Shown here piece after piece: positions 46,853 through 57,700 of a stretch of DNA of 64,000 bases. The translations under genes were made by a program, and so were the position numbers. The notes below the pieces were generated by a model. It saw nothing but the letters and a program-made list of their open reading frames with translations. It did not search any database and was not told the origin of the DNA. Source of the DNA: Tubulanus polymorphus (Eukaryota > Nemertea > Palaeonemertea > Tubulaniformes > Tubulanidae); NCBI RefSeq assembly GCF_964204645.1, contig NC_134027.1:9412485-9476484 (forward strand), written 5' to 3'. Each line of letters begins with the position of its first letter. The first letter of the stretch is position 1.

Positions 46853-49800
46853 ATGGCCAGTGTTCTCAATGCACTAAGAGGTGGTAAGCTGGCCGCAGCG
46901 GCCCGACAACAACATTTACTCCGCCCGCCGCTGCACTGCTGCTGCTGGGTTGTACCAGTGTCATCGCAAACATCTTCATCGTCTCAAAAAGCTGCTGCGC
47001 TTAAGTTGATTGGAGCCAATGGTGAATTGGAATTTTGCAATCGGCAATTCTGCCATGATGCCGGCCAGTATAGTCGTCCTATAACGGTAATCATTAAAGG
47101 CCAAGGGTCTATTCTTTTTTTGGGCTCTAAAATCTCTCCAATTCTCATTTGGGATCATGTGACCAGTTTAGGAGAGTGTGTAGCTCCCCAAACTCTTTCA
47201 GCTAGTAAAATGGTTGGTTTGGAGTTATAAAATGGCCACCATTGGAATCTCCATTTCGATTGGTTGTCGAGTTAGATCGTCTGCTTATTTAGAACCTTCT
47301 TAGACTCAAACCGGCATATTTTGTTCCTAGAAATTTGAGGGCCTAAGACGAAAGACCCTAGTTGTCATCCTTACTGATGAATCAGTACCATTCAAATGTA
47401 GCATGTGCTTATCACTTTCTACTTTGAAGTTGGATGAGCCCAGGCCTCTAGGCCGACCTACTTGTGAAAATTTTAGATTTTTAAACATAAGTTAAACCAC
47501 ATACAGGTTACTGACTTTCTACTAAAATGAAAGACCCTAGTTCTCGTCTAATCGCTGATGAATCAGTACTGTTCCAATGTAGCCCTTGTTTTGAAGTTCT
47601 ACTTTGAAGTTGGATGGGCTTATAGGCCTACCAACTTCAGTTAGTGAAAATATCTGATTTTTAAACAAAAGTTAAACCACATACAGGTTACTGACTAAAT
47701 CTACTAAAACGAAAGACCCTAGTTATCGTCTAATCACTGATGAATCAGTACTGTTCCAATGTAGCCCTTGTTTTGAAGTTCTACTTTGAAGTTGGATGTT
47801 CTTATAGGCCCACCAACTTCGGTTTCTGAAAATATCTGATTGTGAAACAAAAGTTAAAGCACATACTGGTTACTGGCTTTCTACTAGAGTTCCTAGCTAC
47901 TAGGGGGTGACGGTTAGATATCGCCATTGAGGAGGCTTAAACTGCAGGAACCGGATCCATAGGGCTAACACATCAGAAATGAACCAATTTTAACTCTAGA
48001 CTCAGAAGAACTAAGGAATTCGGTTCAAGTAAATTCAAAAATACCTGCAGTTCTGTTTTGAAATAGATGTACCCAGTAACGATATGATGTATTTGTTTAT
48101 TGTCTATAGGTGGTAAACCGGAAATACCAAACAATCGAATTGAATTTCCTACGCAATATCACAACCGCATCGGAATCCGACAAGCGACTTGCGAAATTAA
48201 CAGATGAATTAATCGAACCAGAATTTCACTTTAGGTTAGTTTCAGTTCGTAACAATTTCACCAGTTAGAATTTCAGTAAATACAACCATTAAGCCACTAT
48301 GTCGGTGATAAGATGAATATTTTGAACCCTAACTTACGGACTTTCATATCAAGCCATCGATTATCATCGACGCTTCATTTCAGGGAACGATTTATTCCGA
48401 TAACTCGACGATCGCTCATTCGCCATCTAATGCAAGAAAAGGATTTCCTCATGGAAGATGAAAAGAAGATTTTCGAACGATTTTCTCTTGGCATCGACGG
48501 AGCGGTCGTCAACAAATACCACGGCATACTTCAAGAGTTAAAGGTGAATGTTTGATTTGAGATATAGGATAAAGGATATATGTTATAGGAGATTTAGGAT
48601 AATTGGACTGCAAAGGCTCAATCCTTAGCAGTTGGTCTTCGGGGCAGCAATCTCCTCCACAACGATGCAATTAGAATTTTTAGCCTCTTCTTCTCACAAG
48701 TAAATCAATTATCAATACATTGTAGGCTCTATAATCTATAGCCTTATACACATACACTGATTACAGATGTCAATCTTGTTTTTTTAATGGGTTAAAATGA
48801 TAGTATGTATATGGATTAAAGAACGTGAAAATCCACTTTAAATTTAGGTAAAATTAGCTTATACTTAATCAACATTTTGATTGAATATGAACTGATTTTG
48901 ATAAGTTTGAGACCAACCATTGTTAACATTGTCAGGTTGGGTAACATGATTTATGGAAGCCCTGTACATATCTTCATGACGAAAACACTGGAAGGGTGTA
49001 ATTTTAGGACAAACCGCTATAAAATGCTCCTCTTATTTGTTTCATGCAGATGTTATTTGATCCGATCAATCCCGATAAAGACACGATCACAACTCGTCAA
49101 TGGAATCAACGTGAACGCATCGATAATGAATTCTGGCTGCTACAGAAACTTTCGCATATCATGGAGAAAGCGAATTTCCATGAGTTAGCCAAGCCGACCA
49201 TCCATAAAGCATTAGCCGAACACAGCACGCGCGAAGGTGTCATGGTATGTATGTACTCTGATGTGAACTCTGACGAAGAAGTAATGCCCGAGATGGTTTT
49301 GTGTCAAAGGATTCCCTAATTCTATTTGATACCTTAGACTAATTGAGAATAATGAAAATCTGGAACAAATTGTTATCTGCATTTAAGCATTGCGCAGACA
49401 TTCTTGCCTAATCTAACTCAGTGCTCAGTTGATGCAGATTCAATGCATCATTGCATTTTGACAGACGTTCTGCTCCATTGAAGTAAAAAACCCACAAAAA
49501 GAAAAAACTAAGAAAATATTTTGACTCAATTGCATGCTGTACTACAAGAGCCAATTTCAAAACTGATTTACCAGTATTATGCAAGTGCAGCTGTAACAAT
49601 AAGACTTCAATTGAAATAGATATTTACTTGTCAATAAAAACCAATTCTTTTCTGTCCCAGGTTTCTCTGATTCTCTGTTCTTTTCTGTTATAGGTCAGCG
49701 TTAATCCCGATAAGTACGATGTGCTACGTTTTTGGGCGCTCGGTAAGGAAACGCCCAAGCAGATATTCCCGTGGTATAAACGCATTTTCTACCGGCTATC

Positions 49801-51046
49801 AGGTCGGCCGGTTCCCGTGCCGCTCGAGTATTACAAACGTATCGTCGCGGCCGTCCGTCTGCGAAAAGACAGCAAACTCATATTGAAAATGTTCAAAGAA
49901 GTGCCGATAAATGCGCTCGAGCAACTTCTGCCGGACGGCAAGATAAAGATGACGAAATTCGATCAGGGCATATTGACGTTGACGATATCGATAGGTATGA
50001 TCGGCGTGATGGTGAAATTTGTCACGATGTTAGCTCACTTTCACGTTCAATGGTCTTTGATTATGACGGGAGCCGCCGTTCTCGTCGCTGCTCGTTCGTG
50101 GACCGTTTACAAGAATAAGCGAAACTTGTACTTGGCCGATTTGAATCGCATGCTGTACTACAAGAACCTGGCGAATAATCGCGGTCTGTTGACGTTGCTG
50201 GTCGACCGAGCCGAAGACGAAAGTTTCAAGGAAGCTTTGCTCGCGTACACGTTCCTGTTGACGCGCAGGCCTCCATCTTCCTTACAGCAGGCCAGTGATA
50301 GCGAATCGTTGCCAGCTGAAATCGGTAATTAATTGTGATTTAAATAAAAGGATACCTTGTTTCTCCTAATCGGCTGGGTCATTTTGTAAACCACAATAGA
50401 ATTTGTAATCAGTTAATTTCTATAGTTGCCGGGTCTGTTATTGTTGCTCAGCTGAAAGGAGAAACTAGGAATCAATTTCTTTTAGCCTAATCGTAAGGTA
50501 CTAGATATTATTTTGTAACTTGTTACAACTTCTTCTCGCATATTGAAATGATTTACCAGTGTATATTTGATGTTATATTATCTAGATAATTACTTATAAC
50601 TAGATTACTTGGTAACTGATTTTAACTTTATATCTTGAAAACACTGGTGAAACCTTGATAAGACAACCATCAATTGAAAATATTTTATACGACGTTGAAA
50701 TCCACTAAAAAGATTCTGTTAATTTTCAGGCGGCATTCCTACAGAGCAACTAGAATATCTCGTCGAAAACTGGATCTCGGAAAAGGCCGGCGTCCGCATT
50801 GAATTCGATTCCGAAGAGGCAGTGAACGTTTTAAAAGGATTCGGTCTACTGTCTGAAGTCGACGACAAACTTTTCGTACTTCCGCTTGAGACGGCGTCTC
50901 GTCACCTGCCCCAACAGCCGGAGTCGATCATTCTCCGCGATGACGAAATCGACGACATCGAAGGCTACGATCGCGAGAAATATCGCGAGACGGAAACGAA
51001 GTTGAAAGACGAGGAGAAGAAAGCGCGTCGATTTGGTTGGTTTTGA
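46853..51046 (+). CDS. TMEM143: TMEM143 homologue (DUF3754, predicted mitochondrial membrane protein)
   Basis: TMEM143 is a poorly characterised two-pass membrane protein reported as mitochondrial. Coding exons: 46853-47086, 48110-48234, 48384-48543, 49050-49244, 49694-50324, 50730-51046; 1662 bp, 553 aa, phases consistent. The first 25 residues are Arg/Ala/Leu-rich with no acidic residue, as in a mitochondrial presequence. The middle (RERFIPITRRSLIRHLM, VNPDKYDVLRFWALG, LEYYKRIVAAVRLRKDSKLI) matches the DUF3754 family. Two hydrophobic spans follow at about 331-353 (ILTLTISIGMIGVMVKFVTM) and 358-374. The C-terminal half has the family run NLYYKN-like MLYYKNLANNRG and ends in an acidic/basic tail (KKARRFGWF). 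The upstream TTG frame extension is ignored because the ATG at 46853 is the first. Intron 1 holds a three-copy tandem array. Somewhat longer than human TMEM143 (459 aa). Confidence 0.93.
47350..47890. repeat. Three-copy tandem array, unit about 180 bp
   Basis: Units start at GAAAGACCCTAG at 47350, 47529 and 47711 (periods 179 and 182). Each carries ACTGATGAATCAGTAC, TTTGAAGTTGGATG and GTTAAA-CACATAC. Copies 2 and 3 are closer to each other than to copy 1. In TMEM143 intron 1. Confidence 0.9.
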
Positions 51047-51650
51047 TGGAAAACTATGTAACTAGTTTTCGAGAATGAATTATTATACGTTTATTGTCAT
51101 CGATGCAATCAATTATGTGCTCAAAGATCGGAGGAAAGGGATGGGAAATAAAAAGATTTCGAGTTCAGTTTTCATCGTTGAGTATTAGGGCAGCATGAAT
51201 GTGCGTTCGAGAAATCTATAAAATATTGTGCTATAATCGGTTCAAGTTTAGCAATAACGATTACAGAAATTTGCGAACTCGAAAAAACATAAAAGTTGCC
51301 TTTGTTTTCTGAAAACAAAGATGAACTATTTCAGTATAAATATGTTGGATTACAATGAAGTTAATTTATTGAGGATTGTGCTTTATTCGTGGTTAAATCG
51401 GAGAATGATAAATACTTTTACTGTGGTTTTTCTTACGCCAACTAGTGATGCTATTGAAGTAGAAAGTGAAAGTAAAAGTTCACTGTTTTGAAGGGCAATG
51501 AATTATAGCTTAAAGAAAGGTTTCTTAGTCATGAATAAAGTTGTGTTATATGTAATTGAATTTATTTTACTTAACTGAATGAATATTGAATATAGGCTTC
51601 TGTTTATGACTCCACCAGTCTCATTGGTAAATAATCTCCTTTTGTATCAA

Positions 51651-52044
51651 CAGGGTTCCTACAGATCAGTGATTCCTGTAGTTTTAAAGGAGAAAATTTT
51701 AAATTTCGAGGAAGTCTTTATAACTTTTATGTCTCAATTATTGCACACTCCTAAATCTGTTGTTTATTCCAGTAAACCATTAATTCTGTGGTTTTGAAAG
51801 CAAATTCTTAGCCTTAACATTACTTAAACTTGGTGCCGTATTCGGCACCTGCCTTATTGGGTAAAAACACATCCAGGTTCTAACTGTATCGATTTAGGGG
51901 TAGTCTACTGTACGACTACAAGCTAGACAGAAATTTCTAATTGAAGTTTTGGGCTTTTTGCTCAAATTAAAGGAGTTTAAAGCATGTTTGAAAGCATTTT
52001 CCATTTGAAGGAGTTTTTAAGGAATAAATGAGTCGCAGGGACCC
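51651..52044. repeat. About 400-bp dispersed element, copy 2
   Basis: Left end CAGGGTTCCTACAGATCAGT, right end GGAATAAATGAGTCGCAGGG followed by ACCC. Same family and orientation as 26505-26917. Contains a local palindrome CTTGGTGCCGTATTCGGCAC-like hairpin near 51830. Confidence 0.65.
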
Positions 52045-53047
52045 GGATTAATAGTTTTCTGTATTGATGAAAAAATGGAAGAAAATCATCCCATCACAGA
52101 TTATCCAATTTCAGGACGGTCAGTGTACCAGGAAGTCACGAAATTCTTTGTTAATCCTGGTTAATTATCATTACAATGTTCCACTGTACTGCCATTCATT
52201 TCCAGGAGTTGACAAAGTTTATAAACCAAACTAAGGAACCTCTTTTTACAGTAGGCACCACTCGAACAGATGTCACAAGGAAAATTTGGATTCATTCTTC
52301 AAAATCAACAGAAAATAATCAAGCAAATCAATCAAATAAGAATAATCGAGTTTATTTAGAAATTAATGTGTTGTTTGTTACATCAGAAATGTTCCACATG
52401 GCAAGTACTCTGGTACAATATAGATAGTAAAACATCAAGCTGTAAGTCAAAAACGCATAGAAATACGTATGACCAAATTTTGGAAAAAAAAAACCCAAAA
52501 AAAACAAACCAAAACCCTTCAACAAAAAGCCTAGAAAGACTATATATCTAAAGGTGTTGTTACTGAGAGACAGGCTAATGTGCTTTAAACTAAATAGTCC
52601 CAAAATATTGTAATATGGACATTAAAGCTAATATTTTTATGATATTCATCATAGTGACGAACTTTTCAGCTAAGCAATCTAGGTAAAATAATCTAATAAA
52701 ATCAGGTCTTCATTCTTGAATAAATATAATAATTCGATATATTCATATATTATCATTACCTATATACATATTTATATATTTGATTTATTTGCACACGCAT
52801 TCTCAAATTCTAGTTAATGTGTAAAATCATGATGATTTTTCAGATTAAAAAAAGTTTTTTGTTTTCCTCATCTTATTTGAGCGATAGCTCAAAGATGGAG
52901 TACATGTAGTTAAAAAAAAAAGCGTATGCTACAATAGACTCCGATTGCCTCAGAACTCAGGCCTGCGAGGTACACGTAACACAAATTCCGGGGCAGCCTG
53001 AGTAGAGATGGGTCGTTCATGTGATGAATTGCACTATTAGAACATGG

Positions 53048-53263
53048 TACAGTAAACAGTTGCGTAAGTCATATAGGTGAAAGTCGGATAATCGCTTAAA
53101 TCAGATGAATATTAATGGTCCCAACTTTTGGTTCTCTTTTTCAAAGAAATCGATATTCCAAAGTTGGAAACTCGCCTATTTCACTTATCTAAAGTCGGAT
53201 TGGTTCTAAGTCGGAGGACTTTTCTTGGCCCCAAAAGATACGATTTAAGCAAGGTTTACTGTA
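53048..53263. repeat. MITE, TACAGTAAAC type
   Basis: Left end TACAGTAAACAGTTGCGTAA, right end TTAAGCAAGGTTTACTGTA, inverted with respect to each other and bounded by TA. Interior AT-rich with no coding capacity. Related to 40007-40174. Confidence 0.7.
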
Positions 53264-54707
53264 CGTGCAATATACTGTCTGCAGTACGTGATAATTTGGG
53301 GCAACCAACTCTAGGATGAACAGAGTCTACTGTACAATCATTAAATCAACTGAATAATAATAATGATCAATCTGAAAATCTGATGCACAAATTGAAAAAA
53401 CATTATCTTATATCAACCATTAATAAAAAGAAAGTACCATATAATTCAGTAGCAACGGTACACTAATCATTCGCAATCATTCCATTAAGAATTTATGTAC
53501 AGTCAGCATTCTATACAAAGCACTGTCTAGCTGCTTAAGCCTAGTTCTCGCGAGCAGTTTGCAGCTCGCAGGAAAAAGCTAGCTGGAAACAGCGAAAACC
53601 AGGCTTTACAGAAGATTCATTTTTCCCCTTAGAGTTTTGATCACAAGAGATAATAGTATTAATATTCCATAGGATATACCAAAGATGTTTTTTTAAGTGA
53701 AATATACATGGCGTATTTGCCAGCTTTTATTTTTTTCGGGATGGAACTCAGTAAAAGCCGTCTACACAAGGATTTTCAACCTTTTATAGCTTTCGCGGCT
53801 TAATCAAGACCTACGAGCAATCATCTAAATGCCGAGATGATTGCTTGAGTGAGGACAAGGCAGCAAACATGTACATACTGCCTTTTGATACATGTCGTTG
53901 GTTTAATAGTTTTTACTAATCTCTTCAATGAGACCAGTTGAATTACTTGAATAAACTTCCCTGATAGTCTACAGAGATGTAAGTGGCAAACCCAAAATAA
54001 AACCTGAAATGGCAAAACACCAAAGAAATGAATATTGGAGAGCGCTTCATTCCATCGTGTCAAATTGGATAACCGACATATTTCAGCGGAAATCCATCTA
54101 AAAACGGAAAATTTGCATCTCTGAATCTATAAATCATGAGTTCTTGGACAGGTTTTAATACCTATTCTGAATATTTCATGTTGAGACAATGTTTAGGCAA
54201 TTCACAAGCACTGACCCAGGGAAAAGAAGCACTAGAAGCAACATCAAACCCTAGAAAACATAACACAATATCAGATTGCTACCAACACGCATTTCCAAAT
54301 CCTTGTACCTTCTGAGTTGTTTGGTCCCAACACTGCCAGTAAGATGGCACAGTATAGGGTAGCTCATATAAACAATGGGGAACCTCCAAAGCTCCTGTGG
54401 CAAGCAAGGATCCACCAGGTTTGCTAGAAGTTAATCAATCTTCCAAATTTTTCTACTTTTCAATGTAAACCAAATGAATTTTTCTCTTCAAAAGATCATT
54501 GGTAATGATAACTATACCCCTATCTGAGTAGAAAAAAAAAGGATTTGAGGTATATTTGGTGGGTTATATGATAATGTACAGATCCAGGAGCCTAAAAATT
54601 CAGTTAGAAGTTCAATGATTACGACCTGATCTTGACAACTAAAGACTTAGCGTTCATCACACCATCTTCCAGGATAGATGGTGTTGCAGCTCCCCATTGT
54701 ATTGAGA

Positions 54708-57700
54708 TTATGACGAGTTGAATTTTGTATTCACGTAGTTAACTTCGCGGCAGCACGGTTCTTGTCTGTTTGATAATTTCGACGCGAACATCCCGTACGG
54801 ATTCGCGTGGCTGCGCCAGACTTTGAAACCGAGTTTCTCGAGTCCGTTTAGTATGGCCAGTTCCTGTCGTAAAGTGTCGACAGTTGACGGCGCTAAATTC
54901 GTGGATAACTCGGGCAGATGATATTCGATGCCGAATTGACGAACGTTCACAAAAACGCCATCTTTCAGTAGTGTTTCGAATGTCGCCCATTCGGAATATT
55001 CGACGTCGATTTTCAGGTAATCAATCACTTTCTGAAAAATTGGAAATGATCATTTGTCAGTAAAATTACAATTTTTGGAACTAAAATTTGTATTTCCGAG
55101 TAGTACTTACCCTTTCCTATGGTTTTTGCCAATATTTTCTAAATTTGGATTTATCGCCAATGGTTTTTCTATACGACCCGGCCCTGCGGTATTGCATTTA
55201 GCCACCGGCGAAATCCGCCATCTTTTTACGTCATAGCAGACAAAAAAAAAAAAAACAGCTATGCGGGGCAGGTGGGCGGGATTCCCACCATAGGAAAGGG
55301 TAAGTACTACTCAGAAATACAAATTTTAGTTCCAAAAATTGTAATATTTCCGTCGAGTACTGTACCCTTTCCTATGGTTTTTGCTAGACTAGCCTAGCAC
55401 AAGGATGGTGGGAAAGGTAGATAGAAAAACCACCGCTCAAACGCAAGGTAAGAGGGAAAAAGAGAACACTTACCCAAGCACGGAATGGAGCACTGTAGCA
55501 CAGGGAAGACCGGTTGGCCACAGTGAGTCCGTCCAGCTCAGGGGCCCCCCCAGAATTTTGCGAAATTAATACTTGCAGATATGAGCCCAAACTATGTACA
55601 AGGATACACCCCCTGTGATCCTGATAATGCAACATAAATATTCTACACTAAAGGGTCCGATCGGAAAGAACGGACACCTTGAGCCATGACAACAGGACCA
55701 AGTGAAGCTAATGAGCCTAACTGGCCTGAAACATCCCGTAAATAAAATGACGTGAATGTCGACGGTGAATTCCAAAAGGCGGCCCGACAGACTTCCTCCA
55801 ACGGAGCACCCAAAAAGGCTGCGCAGGAAGTAGCCATAGACCTCACTTGATGAGAAACCACTCCCTCCGAGGAAAGATTCTCCTTCAATAAAATGTCCTT
55901 GATCAGTGAAGAGACCCATCGGGCTACTGTGTCCCGCGAAATATCCCCCTTTAGGTGATCCAGCAGCGGAATAAATAACCGCTCCCGTGAACCCCTACGT
56001 GAAGCAGAGCGATCTAAATAGAAACACAACGCCCGCACAGGACATAAAGTCCTGTCCGGGATGCCCGGTTCCACTCGATGTTTTAGGGCTTCAATTCGCC
56101 ATTGACGCCCAACCGAGCCTGGTCGTTGGTTCTTTGCCAAAAATTCCAAAGCAGGCCGCAGCGAAACAAATTCATTCGCTGGCCCAAAGACAATATGACC
56201 TTGTCGGACTGAAAGCGCATGAATCTCAGAGCGACGGGCCGAGCAAGCCAAGAACAGCAAAAATACAGTCTTTTTTTACAAATTTGCAAATGACGCTGCC
56301 GAAAGAGGTTCAAATGGAGCCTCCATTAACTTCTTCAAAATTACAGACAGATCCCATGGTGGAACTGTCCTTGTTACCCGAGGCCGGGAAATAGAAAACC
56401 CTGTAACCAGCTGGGATATCCGATGATCCCCTGCTACATTTGGCCATCCAGAAGCACGCAATGTATGAGAAATCGCGGAGCGGTAACCTTTAATAGTTAT
56501 GACCTGCAAACCTTTTACTACAAATAGGTGCAGTAAAAAATCTGCCAATTGAGCTACAGAGGGTGAGCATGGATCAATTTCCCCTGCAGCACACCAATCC
56601 GCAAAATGACTCCATTTGGCATCATAAATGGTACTTGTTGATGGCCGCTTAGATCCTGCGATAAAGGAGGCAGCCTGTTCTGAAAAGCCTGAAGCTGACA
56701 AGGATCGCTGGACAATGGCCAGGCGAGCAGATTTAACCACTGGCTGTTTGGATGATGCCGAAAGTTCCCCTGAGACAGAAGCGATGGGAAATTCGGAAGA
56801 ATCCTGGGGTTGTCGCACAGTGGTAGGAACCATTTCTGAGCCGGCCAACATGGTGCTACCAGAACTATGTTGCAATTGACTGATCTCTCTATTGGATCCA
56901 GTAAGCGCGGCAGGACTGGTGTGGGCGGGAACGCATACGCATGCATCCCCGACCAGTCCAGAGAGAAGGCATCGACCCCCCACGCTTCAGCATCTGGAAA
57001 CGGGGACACAAACAGAGGACACCTCCGATTGAACCGGGTGGCAAACAGATCCAGCAGCGGATTGCCAAAAATGCCCCGAACCCGATCGGCTACTTCTTGG
57101 TGGAGAACCCATTCTGTCGCAATAGCCTGACCTCGACGAGACAGAGCATCGGCCATCACGTTCCTTTTCCCTGCTAAATGTGCCACAGTCAGGGACACGC
57201 CCTTTGTCTGGCACCAAAGAAGAATTTTGGCCGACAGCCCTGTGAGGGTTTCTGAGTGAGTGCCCCCTTGGTTCTGAAGGTAAGCCCTCACTGTTGAATT
57301 GTCTGTGGCTAACCAAACGTGGTGGCCCTCCACTCTCCTGTGAAAGAACTTCAGGGCCTTCCACACGGCCAGCATTTCTAGGAAATTTATGTGGTTGGTG
57401 GCCTCGTAGCGAGACCATCTCCTGGCTTTGACTCGGTTCTCCAGATGTGCCCCCCATCCTTGGTGACTGGCATCCGTGAATACACGAACTGGAGCCTCTA
57501 ACGGGGCTAGTGACACCCCGAGCCGAAGATTCGTAGTTGCCGCCCACCACTGAAGATCCGGACTTAGATTGGTTGGAGGTACGGGAATCAAGGCCTCCCA
57601 GTTGCCCTTCGACTGAGACCAGAAGCCCTTCCAATATTGTTGCAAGCGCCTGCTTCTGAGGCGGCCTAAGGGCACCACCAGACCCATGGAGCTGATGGAG

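Larger units (their letters stand above)
51047..54707. other. Convergent spacer between TMEM143 and the methyltransferase gene
   Basis: 3'UTRs plus repeats (51651-52044 and 53048-53263). AT-rich and low complexity around 52480-52930. The open frame at 53821-54063 (minus) has no recognisable domain. No further gene. Confidence 0.5.

Noticed and set aside
47350-47890. Tandem repeat with GAAA...GTC...CTGATGA considered as a circular hammerhead-bearing satellite
   Set aside because: The cleavage-side triplet and CTGATGA are only about six bases apart, leaving no stem I, and the segment after CTGATGA is a simple palindrome, not a stem II leading to GAAA.
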